Numbered from the stretch's first letter, positions 7,409-16,997 are shown. The stretch: 33,910 nucleotides of DNA from Paludibacteraceae bacterium (GCA_024401435.1 JAKSLB010000033.1:1-33910), one strand, 5' to 3'. Numbers and translations: made by a program. Notes: a model not told the origin generated them from the sequence alone.

Positions 7409-10126
7409 TCAGTCTTTGTTGTTTAGTTTACTTGTATATTGATCTCTAATCTTTAAGGACTCGCTAAAACGTGTTGCATCGAAAAGTTTTAACCATTCGC
7501 TGGAATTATCGTTTTGGCAAATTGCCCATAAGATGAGAGAAGAGGTTGCATTCTGGTATAGTCCCAACTCGTCTTCATTAACCTTTTGACGTCGTATCTC
7601 CATATCAAAGTCTTCGGAAGGAAGAATACGATTGAGTGATAAATTGTCAAATGATCTCCAACGGGTGACAAATAAATATTTCTTCAATAATTCATTGTGC
7701 GAATCAAACTGGTATTGTGTGTTGTGAGATGGCATTCCATCTGTTAATAAACTTTCCAGTTTATGAATGTTACCTTTTACATCTCCTGTTTCGATATCAG
7801 AGTTGGTCGTTAACTCTCCGTTGGTGGCTGCTGCATAGATAAGAGGTTTCAATACATTCTGGTTGTCCATCTTTTCTGCATAAAACCATATCTTTTCTCC
7901 AATTGTAGGATTTTTACGAGGGAGTATATCTTTCTCTATCCTTACCTGAAGGAGATGTTTGAAGTTATTCTGACATATATCCCATTTCTCTGCATCTTCT
8001 TCCTCTTTCTCTTTTTGTGAGAGGAAAACATTGTATCCTAATTCTTCATCAAATTTTCTTTCATGCTGTTCTCTCAACTTTATGTCATGGAAAAGTGACA
8101 TCACTTCATCTTTGTATCGGTGAAGTAGAAGGTGGCAGTCTTCTAAATCCAATGAACTGATTTTGCATGGTACTCGTTGGACGTAGATTTCACGACCTTC
8201 TTCTTCCAAATCCTGAACCATCGTATTCTCTGCAAATGAACCTTGAATGACAGGTTGGTTGAACAAGGTGACTGGTAACTCCGTTTGTGCATAGATATCT
8301 TTAATGGGGTATGGACGAATATCTTTTGTAATGAGCTTGCATCGTTTTAAGTAACTATCACACAAATCAGACATGTTGTCATATAGACAATTCACCTCCG
8401 TTTCAATACGATTGGCAATGCGTGAGTAGGCATCATGCAAATAGTAAGCCTTAATTTTCCTCTCTTTCTTATTTTTTTTACGATAAAAAAGAGCCATGCT
8501 GATAAGTTGGCAGATAAGAGGTATCAAAAATAGGAAAGCAGACCAGTAAACAGCATCCTTTTTGACATTCCCGAGATCTATTAAATCTTTAGAAATTAAG
8601 GTTATTAATGGCATGAAAGTGAGCACAAAGATAATACCCGTCAGGAATGAACGACTTAAACGACCTAAAAATGTAGGTTCTTGTTTGAGTGTGTTGACCA
8701 AATCATTTAGGGCGCTTTGTTTCATTTCCTCGCAATGATGACTCCCTTTTTTACTTTCTAAATCTGCTGTATAAGATTCGTGATAAGATTCAAAATCATC
8801 TTTTAGATTTTTCGGTACATTGTATTGTAATAGGTGTTGCCAGATGTTTTGCTCGATTTGGTTCTTGACACGGCCTTTCATTTTACCTATTTCTGTTTTG
8901 AAACATTTTAGGTTACGAGAAATACGAGACAAACAACCAAAATGAACATTGCTTGTCGTTAGTTGCCTTTCGATGGCAGCAGGCAATGTGGTTTCTGCAA
9001 AGATGTTTTGTGCTCGTTTCCTTGAGGTACTAATCTCTTCTAAGACATTTTCAGACTCCTTCGAGATTACATCTAAGATCTTTAATCGTAAATTGGCGGG
9101 GTAATATTTTAAATATGTCCCATAATAAAGACGCTTCAATTTGTAGTCGGCAAAATTGGCAATCGGATGAGGAGCAGGGTCATTCAAAGTGGCTTTAGAT
9201 AAGTCGAAATCAATGTTTTGAAATTTCATGATGATTTCTTCTGCATCTATTTTATTGAAATCGATTAGTTGATCAATATTATCTGTTTGCTCTAAATCAC
9301 CCTCTTTGCTCAATATGTCAATAACATCGTTTATGACCGTCATCTTCTCTATCTTGTCTTGTACATCTGTGTCAAAGAAGGTGGATGCACAACCTATGGA
9401 GAAGTAAAAATGATCATCCGAACTGCTACCGCTGATTAGCGGATGGACCTTGTCACATACATAATATAGATGAACAAGGCATTGGAATAGATATTCTGCT
9501 TGTTCTTTTGAGGTTAGAATAGGGAAATAGCATTCCGTTCTATTCTGAACATCTTGGTAGAAAAACATACGGTCATAGCCACGTATGGAAGGTATGTTAT
9601 GTTGAACTTCTATCTCTTTTAGGGATAGGTACACTTTTTGGCGTTGATTGACATTCAAACTATTGATGTTAGCAGGAATAAAGTAGGCTCCGATGATAGC
9701 CATACCTTGATGGATATGATTTGGAACAATACGACCTTTTTCCTTTTGCAATAGTACAGCGATAGAAGGGAACACTTGTTGAGATAAATTCTCTGTTGCG
9801 TCACCAAGTACACAAATGTTCATAGTGATCGATCCATCTATGTTGGAATGACGGAGCATTTGAACAAAATCTTGTCCTGCTTTTACAATCTTTTCCTGAA
9901 AATCATAGATGACGAGTGACATCCTTTCTGGATCATCCTGATCAATCGAGGCAAATGGATTGTCAAATTGCGAGTAAAGCCATTGACATTTATTAGAAGC
10001 CCCTTCTGATATCCAGTTTTGTATATCCTCTTGAAAAAGAACACCATGAAGGTGACCGATAAGTTCTTTTAAGCGAACTTGTCGGTCAGAATTCTCAGTT
10101 AAATCAATAATCCAAAGCGGAAGCAT
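7409..10126 (-). CDS. 905-aa two-TM protein, possible degenerate tubulin-like partner, operon gene 3
   Basis: No confident family match. Two TM segments (about 493-511 and 526-548) split it into a large N-terminal part and a charged C-terminal part (about 560-905), rich in helices and probably cytoplasmic. With no signal peptide, both halves should face the cytoplasm. The region 100-265 resembles the order of elements in Tubulin_2-type proteins: a strand-loop-helix NICVLGDATENLSQQVFPSI where the GTP signature would be, KVYLSLKEIE, GYDRMFFYQDV, a helix at AEYLFQCLVHL, and FYFSIGCAS. The glycine signature itself is absent, so it would not bind GTP. The resemblance is by eye only. It starts 11 bases after the tubulin-like gene, so a paralogue-derived partner is reasonable. 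Confidence 0.5.
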   Translation of the reverse strand: MLPLWIIDLTENSDRQVRLKELIGHLHGVLFQEDIQNWISEGASNKCQWLYSQFDNPFASIDQDDPERMSLVIYDFQEKIVKAGQDFVQMLRHSNIDGSITMNICVLGDATENLSQQVFPSIAVLLQKEKGRIVPNHIHQGMAIIGAYFIPANINSLNVNQRQKVYLSLKEIEVQHNIPSIRGYDRMFFYQDVQNRTECYFPILTSKEQAEYLFQCLVHLYYVCDKVHPLISGSSSDDHFYFSIGCASTFFDTDVQDKIEKMTVINDVIDILSKEGDLEQTDNIDQLIDFNKIDAEEIIMKFQNIDFDLSKATLNDPAPHPIANFADYKLKRLYYGTYLKYYPANLRLKILDVISKESENVLEEISTSRKRAQNIFAETTLPAAIERQLTTSNVHFGCLSRISRNLKCFKTEIGKMKGRVKNQIEQNIWQHLLQYNVPKNLKDDFESYHESYTADLESKKGSHHCEEMKQSALNDLVNTLKQEPTFLGRLSRSFLTGIIFVLTFMPLITLISKDLIDLGNVKKDAVYWSAFLFLIPLICQLISMALFYRKKNKKERKIKAYYLHDAYSRIANRIETEVNCLYDNMSDLCDSYLKRCKLITKDIRPYPIKDIYAQTELPVTLFNQPVIQGSFAENTMVQDLEEEGREIYVQRVPCKISSLDLEDCHLLLHRYKDEVMSLFHDIKLREQHERKFDEELGYNVFLSQKEKEEEDAEKWDICQNNFKHLLQVRIEKDILPRKNPTIGEKIWFYAEKMDNQNVLKPLIYAAATNGELTTNSDIETGDVKGNIHKLESLLTDGMPSHNTQYQFDSHNELLKKYLFVTRWRSFDNLSLNRILPSEDFDMEIRRQKVNEDELGLYQNATSSLILWAICQNDNSSEWLKLFDATRFSESLKIRDQYTSKLNNKD

Positions 10127-10137
10127 TCTCTTTTGTT

Positions 10138-13100
10138 TTATCCAATGAATTTATGAACTGTATCATACTCATTGCGTATGATGTTAAAGAATAGGTTATA
10201 TAACCTTTTCTCTTCATCTGTGGCACTTTGTTGCTTTAATAAAGAGATTTTTCTTAAAACTTCTCTTTGTTTTTCTGAATAGAGATCTTTTAAGATCTTT
10301 TCTCCATCATAAACAATTGCAGAGCCATCTTCGTTTAAGCAAATATTACCATTGCTATCTAATGCAGTCTTCTTTTGACGAAGGATAGCTTGTAAGAGTC
10401 TTTCCAATGTTTCACTATAGCGTCTGTTGTAGAACAATTTGAAATATTCTTCAAACTGAATGCTGAAATCAGCTCCTGTAACTTCATCGTATAGTTTCTT
10501 GCCATTTTCAATCTTACGTAAACATAATGCACCTTTGTAGATAGAGAAGGCTTCAGGACGTGCTATTTCGAATGACGTATTATTTTTCTCGTTGGTCAAA
10601 TACATAGACGTTTCAAATGATTCAGGATCAAACTCATCTTCGTAGAACAATGGTTTCAAATCCTTTTCATATTCTTTCAAAAGGAGCATCTTTGCAAATG
10701 TGCGATGTTGTGACAATACCTCATCAGGAAGATCACTCAATGTAATCTTACCAAGGAATTGTGCAAAATCATGGTGGAAATGATATTTCTCACGGAAGGT
10801 GGCATTATTATATACCATTTCAATGTTATCATAAATTCGGTAATCCCTGAAAGATAATCCGTATTTAGATTTCAACACTAAGGCAGAATTGGCATCACCA
10901 CCTGACACATAACGGTGTCTGATATTTCCCTCTTCATATCCTAACATTTCTTTCGCTAAATCTCTGTCTTGCGCAACGAATACAAGGTGTTCCTCCTTCT
11001 TGGTTACCTCAATACGAGCTGTATTGTAGTTGAAGAAGAGAGCAGGACTTAGACTTTTGCGTACTTCGTCTTTCTGTTCGTTTGGTAGATCGTGGAAGAA
11101 GTGAGAAACCTTCTTGTTAGCCCAATTCTCTTGAATATTCTTGTTTTCACGAATCGTTATTTCAAGCGTCTGTTGTGCATAATCCAAAAAGTCTTCAAGG
11201 ATGGCTTCCGGTTTACGATCTTCCAAGGTTGGATTGGCGAAGAAACGACATTCTTCAATCATCTGATTTTCTTTAGCTTTGGCCGATTTGTCTTTTTGAA
11301 TAAGGATATATTGTTCAGCCATTAGTTGTTCTAATCGCTTCTCATTTTTTGTTTCGTAGATACCTTCTTTTATCAAGTTGGACAAGTCCTCACGATTTGG
11401 CGTTTCCGCTCTGTCTTCATCCGCTTGAATGATGTTGCGATAGCAACGACTGAAGAAGTTGTTTGGTTTCCATCCGTTACCATTGCAAATATCTTTGAGC
11501 ATAGGGAGGTAAACTGTGGTAACATCCAAAGCAGTGTTCCCGAATTCGGTAGCCAATCTATCATAATAACGAACGGATTGTTCATTCTTTTCAGATGCTT
11601 TTTCTTTGATTCTTAGAAGTTGACTTTTTAACTTCGCCAATTCATCGCTCTTCTCATTGTTACAGAAATCACGTAATAAATCATGAGCCCAGTTCTTAAT
11701 GATGTGGGAAATGAAATCGTCCACATATTCCTCCAATTTATTGCGATATTCTTGGATATCATTTTTATTCGATTTTGTGATTTTTTCACCAAGAGTACGA
11801 TCTTCTGCATTTTTCTCCAATGTCTCTAATTCTGCACGTTTATCATCCAATTCCTGCTTTTTGACTTGCATTTCGTTGTCTTGTTTTTCATATTCATTAC
11901 GAATGAATGTACGTACAGTATCAACAGCATTGATGGCATAGATAAGACCATGCTCGCGAATCCAATCTTCAGCTTGTTTCCATGCACCACTGATAAGTGT
12001 TTGCTTATAACCGCTTCTTTCTTCAGGTTTGATGGAAGCCGCTTTGACATTTGTTTCGATCGTATCCAATTCACTTTCTACATTGGCTAGTTTTAAGAAA
12101 GCAGGTAATTCTTCTTTCCCGTTAATAAGAGAAGGATCAAGGATATCCGAATCAATAGCCTCTCTTTGTGCTCCGACAAGTTTTGAAGCCAAAGTTCCTG
12201 GTATCTTGTGAGATAATTCTCTGAATAGCTTGTTGTATAATTCAGGTATCTGAGATACAGGGATAGCATTTTCCTTTGCTTCTGCATTCAGTAACCATGT
12301 ACGAAGAATGTCGCGTTCAAAACGTGCGCGGAAATAGCGAGAGAATTGGTCTGTAGGTTTATGTAATTGTACATAACCCATTGGAACCAAGAAGTCTTCA
12401 TGGTTACGTTCCATGATATCATTCATATAGTTGTCTATATCAGAGCGGAAGGTTTCTCCTCCAGCCCCATGATGAAGGATATAGATCATCTCAGCTGTAT
12501 TGTGATACATTACTTGCGTACTACCTAATGATGTTCCCTTGTCTGTTTGAATATCAATAGGAATCATATAGTAGAATGGGCAATACTTACGTTTAGCGTC
12601 AATCAAGTTATAGTCGTTGACAAAGGCCATTCGATGCATCACTGTGTTTTGTTTTTTCTCCTGACTCATCTCTTTGAATGCTTGAATTTCACTGAAAACA
12701 GCATACGCATTCAAGGCATATTTCTCTTCAGTAGCATTGCAATCAATATATACCTTTGGCATATACATGATGAGAATCAATTGAGGATCACCATCCCCAA
12801 CGATTTGTTTGTGTATTTGATTGATATGGTAAAGCACATCATTTACGATACCACTACCTGTACCACCATTGGAACTTCCAACGACCCAATAAAAGATTGT
12901 GCAACTCTCGCCACCGACTGTTTTTACATCATTCAAAGCTGAGATGGCAGCTTGCAGTTTTGTTTGAAAATCTGTGAGTGAATGTGCAAAGGCAATACGT
13001 GATTTGATACGGAAGGCACCTGCACCGAAGCCAAGAGGTTGATCCGGAATTTTAACAGCTAGTTCAGGAGAGCAAGCTTCCAGTATTCGTTTGTTGATCA

Positions 13101-13419
13101 ATGTTGAAGTGTCTTGAGTAGCTTCGTAGTAGATAGCTTGTGGATTGGCTAACCCTAAGTTCACAAGGTCGGATTGAGGGTTAATGAATGGAACCCTTCC
13201 TTCCTCAAAACTCTTTCTGTTGTTCTTGTTCGCCTGGTCTATATCGCGTTGGTCAGTATCAATGAAGAGGAATCTGTACGTTTCATTCATTGCTTCTAAA
13301 CGTGATTTTGTCGCTGTGTGAGTAGGATAGCGGTTAGCGTATACCTTTTCTTTGATTTGAGTGACTGTTTGGCAGCCAGAACCACCTAAGCCGATAAAAA
13401 TGTGTTTTTCGTTTGCCAT
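10138..13419 (-). CDS. Tubulin/FtsZ-like GTPase (Tubulin_2 type), operon gene 2
   Basis: A 1093-residue soluble protein. The N-terminal ~380 residues show the tubulin-superfamily GTP-binding fold: HIFIGLGGSG (6-15, first glycine loop), FIDTD (52-56), GFGAGAFRIKSR (130-141) and the tubulin signature in VGSSNGGTGSGIVNDV (180-195, GGTGSG at 185-190). All loops needed for GTP binding look intact. After it come helical regions with a likely coiled coil (about 505-565), then an ~500-residue C-terminal part I do not recognise. It is far longer than FtsZ and belongs to the large 'tubulin-like' bacterial group proposed to work in membrane remodelling with vWA proteins. It lies about 14 bases from the vWA gene. 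Expected role: GTP-dependent filament or scaffold on the inner face of the membrane (inferred). Confidence 0.85.
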   Translation of the reverse strand: MANEKHIFIGLGGSGCQTVTQIKEKVYANRYPTHTATKSRLEAMNETYRFLFIDTDQRDIDQANKNNRKSFEEGRVPFINPQSDLVNLGLANPQAIYYEATQDTSTLINKRILEACSPELAVKIPDQPLGFGAGAFRIKSRIAFAHSLTDFQTKLQAAISALNDVKTVGGESCTIFYWVVGSSNGGTGSGIVNDVLYHINQIHKQIVGDGDPQLILIMYMPKVYIDCNATEEKYALNAYAVFSEIQAFKEMSQEKKQNTVMHRMAFVNDYNLIDAKRKYCPFYYMIPIDIQTDKGTSLGSTQVMYHNTAEMIYILHHGAGGETFRSDIDNYMNDIMERNHEDFLVPMGYVQLHKPTDQFSRYFRARFERDILRTWLLNAEAKENAIPVSQIPELYNKLFRELSHKIPGTLASKLVGAQREAIDSDILDPSLINGKEELPAFLKLANVESELDTIETNVKAASIKPEERSGYKQTLISGAWKQAEDWIREHGLIYAINAVDTVRTFIRNEYEKQDNEMQVKKQELDDKRAELETLEKNAEDRTLGEKITKSNKNDIQEYRNKLEEYVDDFISHIIKNWAHDLLRDFCNNEKSDELAKLKSQLLRIKEKASEKNEQSVRYYDRLATEFGNTALDVTTVYLPMLKDICNGNGWKPNNFFSRCYRNIIQADEDRAETPNREDLSNLIKEGIYETKNEKRLEQLMAEQYILIQKDKSAKAKENQMIEECRFFANPTLEDRKPEAILEDFLDYAQQTLEITIRENKNIQENWANKKVSHFFHDLPNEQKDEVRKSLSPALFFNYNTARIEVTKKEEHLVFVAQDRDLAKEMLGYEEGNIRHRYVSGGDANSALVLKSKYGLSFRDYRIYDNIEMVYNNATFREKYHFHHDFAQFLGKITLSDLPDEVLSQHRTFAKMLLLKEYEKDLKPLFYEDEFDPESFETSMYLTNEKNNTSFEIARPEAFSIYKGALCLRKIENGKKLYDEVTGADFSIQFEEYFKLFYNRRYSETLERLLQAILRQKKTALDSNGNICLNEDGSAIVYDGEKILKDLYSEKQREVLRKISLLKQQSATDEEKRLYNLFFNIIRNEYDTVHKFIG

Positions 13420-13433
13420 ATATTTATTCTTTA

Positions 13434-15044
13434 TTATTTTTCTATTAATCGAATACTTACATTATGTGTGATGGAACGTTTGTTGGCACCACATTTGATT
13501 TTTGCTAACATATTTCTTTTTGCATCAAGATTCCCCTCTGTGGAAACTTTTGTTCCTGCATAACCTTTCGTTGCACACCATCGGTAATATGGAGTTTTGA
13601 AGAGTAGGAATGGTGATGGTTTTACTTTATTCACTTGAATTGTCCATTCTGCATCATCTACATGAATGTTTGCCGCTTTCCCAATGGAAATGGTTTCACA
13701 TGGACCAAATTTTTTAGCGATGATATTAGCACCATATTCATCATCCACTGTTATTTTCCCTTGCATTTTATCTTTGCTATTTATGGCAATAGCACGAATG
13801 AATAAAATGATGTATATGATTAGTAAAACCAATATGAGAATTGTCAACCAAAGAGGAAGTGGGAATGTGAATATCAGTTTGTCGACAGGAGATTCCGAAC
13901 CAGAAATAGGCTTTACAATTCCCAGTTTACTAAGTTCTGCATCAAAATCAGTAGGTAAGGAGATACCCAAGTTGATGCTATCTTTTAAGGAATGGAATCC
14001 CAATTCTTTATTTTTAATCTTACCTAATTCAATTTCTAGTTGAGTATCTCTAGTTGAGCAGTAATTGTTAGTGTCGTTGATAAAGGAGAAATCTTCTTGG
14101 TGAAGATAAGTTGAATCGATTTTTATTTTTTGGTAAAGTTTGGTAGGAATCCAATTGATTTTAGCGGTGGTATTACCATCGATGTCAATATCCGTTTGCA
14201 TAGATACCTGTCCAGCCTTATTTTCAGAATCCACGATAGCACGAAGTTTCACAACGAGGATATCACGACGAAGTTGTTCGAACCATTGTCCGATTGCCTC
14301 TTTAGAATTACCGGTGCGAATAATTTCGAGTCCGTTTTCTGCCACATTGAAGACGCTGTCACGAAGTTGGTCGAGACAATATTCTTTTTGACTTTTGTTG
14401 TCAACGCCTTCGTCTGTTAGTTCCACAGCGATGCAACGAACGTAACACCCTTGAATAGCAGCTTTCAGTTTGGATTGCATATCCATCAACTCCGCTTCCG
14501 TTAGTTTTCTTTTGTTGAATTTGTGAGGGGGAACTTTCGGAATATTGTTAAGGAAATCGGTAAACGGGATTAAGATGTTTACCTTATATTCGGAGTTGGT
14601 TGTTACCGAATTGGAGATTTCGTTGATTGCCTTGTAGATATTTGTATGGTCGCGGAAGAGTTGATCATAATTACTATTATGATAAAGTTGTTCCATGTTT
14701 GAGAGAAGTGTTTTTTTCATTTCGTCTGAAATGATACCAGAGAAACCCATTGGATTTTTTGTTTCGGTTCCAAAAGGTATGATGGTTATCTTATCACCAT
14801 TCGGAAGTGCTTGAATGAAGTTTTTAAGTAGAGGAACCATAGTTCCCTCATACACATTCATAGAACCAGACACATCAATAGTAAATACATAATGAGCATG
14901 ACAATTGTCGATGTCTTCGCGAAAAGTCTCTGTTAGTTGAGGAAATGTTGTTTCTAAGTATTGTAAAGGAGACTGTGCATAAATACTCCCAGTTATAAGT
15001 CCTAATAATAATGTTATGACAAATATTACGTTTGTTTTTTTCAT
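13434..15044 (-). CDS. Membrane vWA-domain protein with intact MIDAS, operon gene 1
   Basis: With ATG 15044 the protein has 536 residues: signal peptide (1-24, ending IYAQ), vWA domain (about 50-260), an extended part to 390, one TM (about 397-419) and a C-terminal domain of ~115 residues. The metal site is complete: TIDVSGSM with D57, S59, S61; T134; and D163 in IPFTDF. So it can bind Mg or Mn and a protein ligand. If the signal peptide is used, the vWA domain is periplasmic and the tail (420-536) is cytoplasmic, where the tubulin-like protein encoded next would be. Longer starts exist at 15059 and 15074, but the predicted -7 box covers 15072-15079, which rules out the latter. Confidence 0.8.
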   Translation of the reverse strand: MKKTNVIFVITLLLGLITGSIYAQSPLQYLETTFPQLTETFREDIDNCHAHYVFTIDVSGSMNVYEGTMVPLLKNFIQALPNGDKITIIPFGTETKNPMGFSGIISDEMKKTLLSNMEQLYHNSNYDQLFRDHTNIYKAINEISNSVTTNSEYKVNILIPFTDFLNNIPKVPPHKFNKRKLTEAELMDMQSKLKAAIQGCYVRCIAVELTDEGVDNKSQKEYCLDQLRDSVFNVAENGLEIIRTGNSKEAIGQWFEQLRRDILVVKLRAIVDSENKAGQVSMQTDIDIDGNTTAKINWIPTKLYQKIKIDSTYLHQEDFSFINDTNNYCSTRDTQLEIELGKIKNKELGFHSLKDSINLGISLPTDFDAELSKLGIVKPISGSESPVDKLIFTFPLPLWLTILILVLLIIYIILFIRAIAINSKDKMQGKITVDDEYGANIIAKKFGPCETISIGKAANIHVDDAEWTIQVNKVKPSPFLLFKTPYYRWCATKGYAGTKVSTEGNLDAKRNMLAKIKCGANKRSITHNVSIRLIEK

Positions 15045-15071
15045 TTTTTCCGAAATCATTAATCCAATGTA

Positions 15072-15103
15072 CAAGTATAATAAATTTTGTTTATCTATAC
15101 AAT
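15072..15103 (-). promoter_or_regulatory. Promoter of the vWA/tubulin operon
   Basis: On the minus strand ATTG (15100-15103), a 20-base spacer and TATACTTG (15072-15079, one mismatch to TAnnTTTG) form a good Bacteroidota promoter. Transcription would start near 15068, about 24 bases before ATG 15044. No other promoter-sized gap exists within the five-gene run. Confidence 0.5.
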
Positions 15104-15311
15104 GAAAAAAACAAAAAAATAGAGGTTATTATCGATAAATTTTTTTTGGGAAGAGAGTCGAATTAGATTGATATATAAAATACTGATAACCAATATATAA
15201 ACAAACTTTTTGGAGACAAACAATCAAAACTTTTCAGATAAAAAAGCATAAAAAAATAAAAATGTTTTATAAAAAGTTGGTTTAAGGAGAACAACCAAGC
15301 AAATGATTTCG

Positions 15312-15319
15312 TAATTTTG
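15312..15319 (+). promoter_or_regulatory. -7 box before rpoD
   Basis: TAATTTTG matches TAnnTTTG perfectly, 20 bases before the rpoD ATG. No clear TTTG was found at the expected -33 distance. Confidence 0.4.
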
Positions 15320-15339
15320 CACATAAAATTTTTTAAAAA

Positions 15340-16200
15340 ATGAGACAACTAAAAATCACTAATTCCATTACAGTGCGTGATGCTTCATTGGAGAAGTATC
15401 TGCAGGATATTTCAAAAGAAGAATTAATCACGACCGAGGAGGAAGTAGAATTGGCTCAGCGAATTCGTAATGGTGACGAAAGAGCGAAAGATAAGTTAGT
15501 TCGTGCCAACTTACGTTTTGTGGTATCTGTAGCCAAGCAATACCAAAATAAGGGAATGAGTCTAACCGATTTAATTAATGAAGGGAATTTGGGTCTTATT
15601 AAAGCAGCGGAGAGATTTGATGAGACACGTGGATTCAAATTCATTTCATTTGCTGTATGGTGGGTACGTCAATCAATTCAGCAGGCGTTATCTGAACAAT
15701 CAAGAATTGTTCGTGTGCCATTGAATCAGGTAGGTTTGCAAAATAAGATAAAGAGAGCCATCTCATCCTTTGAGCAGGAGTTTGGACGTCGTCCGTCTGT
15801 AGAAGAGATAGCTGATAAGATGGATGTTTCAGAAGATAAGATATCTGAAGTATTAGAGATCCCAGATCAGATTAAGTCATTGGATGCGCCGTTTGGTGAA
15901 GATGGTGATGGAAGTTTGGGAGATGTTTTGGAGAACACTGATTCACCACGAGCAGATAGCAGTGTGATGAAAGATTCGTTGCGTCGTGAGATTGAACGTG
16001 CATTATCTACATTGACAGAGAAAGAGAGAGAAGTTTTGAAGATGAGTTTTGGTTTGGGTGATTCTCAAGAGTTGTCATTGGATGAGATAGGTGTTCGTTT
16101 TGATTTGACGCGTGAACGTGTTCGACAAATCAAGGAAAAGGCAATTGTTAAATTGCGTCAGAACTCGTCAAACAATTTATTAAAGAGTTTCCTAGGTTAA
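15340..16200 (+). CDS. rpoD: Primary sigma factor RpoD, short Bacteroidota type
   Basis: The 286-residue protein is the housekeeping sigma factor that directs RNA polymerase to TAnnTTTG promoters. Region 1.2 starts near SLEKYLQDISKEELITTEEE; region 2 includes NLRFVVSVAKQYQNKG, DLINEGNLGLIKAAERFD and FISFAVWWVRQSI; region 3 includes RRPSVEEIADKM; region 4 ends with LSLDEIGVRFDLTRERVRQI. The acidic N-terminal region 1.1 and the long non-conserved insert of E. coli RpoD are missing, as usual in this phylum. It is divergent from the vWA operon and is followed by its own terminator, so it is transcribed alone. Confidence 0.97.
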   Translation: MRQLKITNSITVRDASLEKYLQDISKEELITTEEEVELAQRIRNGDERAKDKLVRANLRFVVSVAKQYQNKGMSLTDLINEGNLGLIKAAERFDETRGFKFISFAVWWVRQSIQQALSEQSRIVRVPLNQVGLQNKIKRAISSFEQEFGRRPSVEEIADKMDVSEDKISEVLEIPDQIKSLDAPFGEDGDGSLGDVLENTDSPRADSSVMKDSLRREIERALSTLTEKEREVLKMSFGLGDSQELSLDEIGVRFDLTRERVRQIKEKAIVKLRQNSSNNLLKSFLG

Positions 16201-16207
16201 AATATAC

Positions 16208-16236
16208 AAAGATGGGAGAGACTCCCATCTTTTGTT
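16208..16236 (+). terminator. Terminator of rpoD
   Basis: An 11-bp stem (AAAGATGGGAG pairing with CTCCCATCTTT, loop AGA, 16208-16232) is followed by TGTTTTT. It lies 8 bases after the rpoD stop. Confidence 0.85.
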
Positions 16237-16364
16237 TTTAACATACTAGAATCTGTTTGATTAGAACTATCATATATTTTGAGAAAGAAACCTGTTCGTT
16301 GTGGTTAGGGGAGGGCAGAAGCCTTACCGAATATGTAATGCAATAAAATTAAAAAAAAGATAAA

Positions 16365-16997
16365 ATGAACCAAGTAGAAAACAAAGTTGCTGAGAAACTG
16401 CTCAGTATTCATGCTGTTAAAGTTCAACCTAAGGATCCATTTACATGGGCATCAGGTTGGAAGTCGCCTATTTATTGTGATAATCGTAAGACATTAGCTT
16501 ATCCTGAAATTCGTGGTTTGATAAAGACTGAATTAGCCAATATCGTTCGTGAAAAATATGCAGGTGCCGATGTGATAGCAGGTGTTGCAACGGGTGCAAT
16601 CGCACAAGGTGCTTTGGTAGCAGAATTACTTGGCAAGCCATTTATCTATGTTCGTTCAGCTCCAAAAGATCATGGAATGGGTAACCTTATCGAGGGTGAT
16701 TTGAAAGCTGGACAAAAGGTTGTTGTAATCGAGGACTTGATCTCTACAGGTGGAAGTAGCTTGAAGGCAGTTGCTGCTCTTCGTGAGGCTGGTGCAGAAG
16801 TAATGGGTATGGTTGCCATCTTCACATATGGTTTCCCAGTTGCATCTGACAAGTTTGCAGAGGCTAATGTTCAATTAACAACATTGTCTAACTACAACGC
16901 TGTGCTTCAACACTTGCTTGATACAAAGCAAATCGGTGAAGTTGAAATGGAAGCTTTGAAAAAATGGAGAGAAGCTCCTGAAGTTTGGGGTAAATAA
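16365..16997 (+). CDS. pyrE: Orotate phosphoribosyltransferase
   Basis: This 210-residue enzyme joins orotate to PRPP to make orotidine 5'-phosphate, the fifth step of de novo UMP synthesis. GWKSPIYCDNRKTLAYPEIR is the orotate-side motif, VIAGVATGAIAQGALVA follows, RSAPKDHGMGNLIEG is the flexible loop and KVVVIEDLISTGGSS is the PRPP-binding motif. Length is normal for the family. The SRPBCC gene starts 24 bases after it, and pta 11 bases after that, so the three are probably one unit. No clear promoter box was found in the 130 bases after the rpoD terminator. Confidence 0.97.
   Translation: MNQVENKVAEKLLSIHAVKVQPKDPFTWASGWKSPIYCDNRKTLAYPEIRGLIKTELANIVREKYAGADVIAGVATGAIAQGALVAELLGKPFIYVRSAPKDHGMGNLIEGDLKAGQKVVVIEDLISTGGSSLKAVAALREAGAEVMGMVAIFTYGFPVASDKFAEANVQLTTLSNYNAVLQHLLDTKQIGEVEMEALKKWREAPEVWGK

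Noticed and set aside
12547-12942. A 131-codon plus-strand frame
   Set aside because: Antisense to the conserved tubulin-like domain, including its GTP signature, and without family resemblance.
15045-15074. Longer N-terminus of the vWA protein
   Set aside because: It would start inside the predicted -7 box and place ten extra residues before a good signal peptide.
15163-15348. A 61-codon minus-strand frame before rpoD
   Set aside because: AT-rich intergenic sequence overlapping the rpoD start and -7 box; no start signals or family resemblance.
16256-16281. TTTG plus TATATTTTG as a pyrE promoter
   Set aside because: The spacer is only 13 bases and the second box is out of register with TAnnTTTG.
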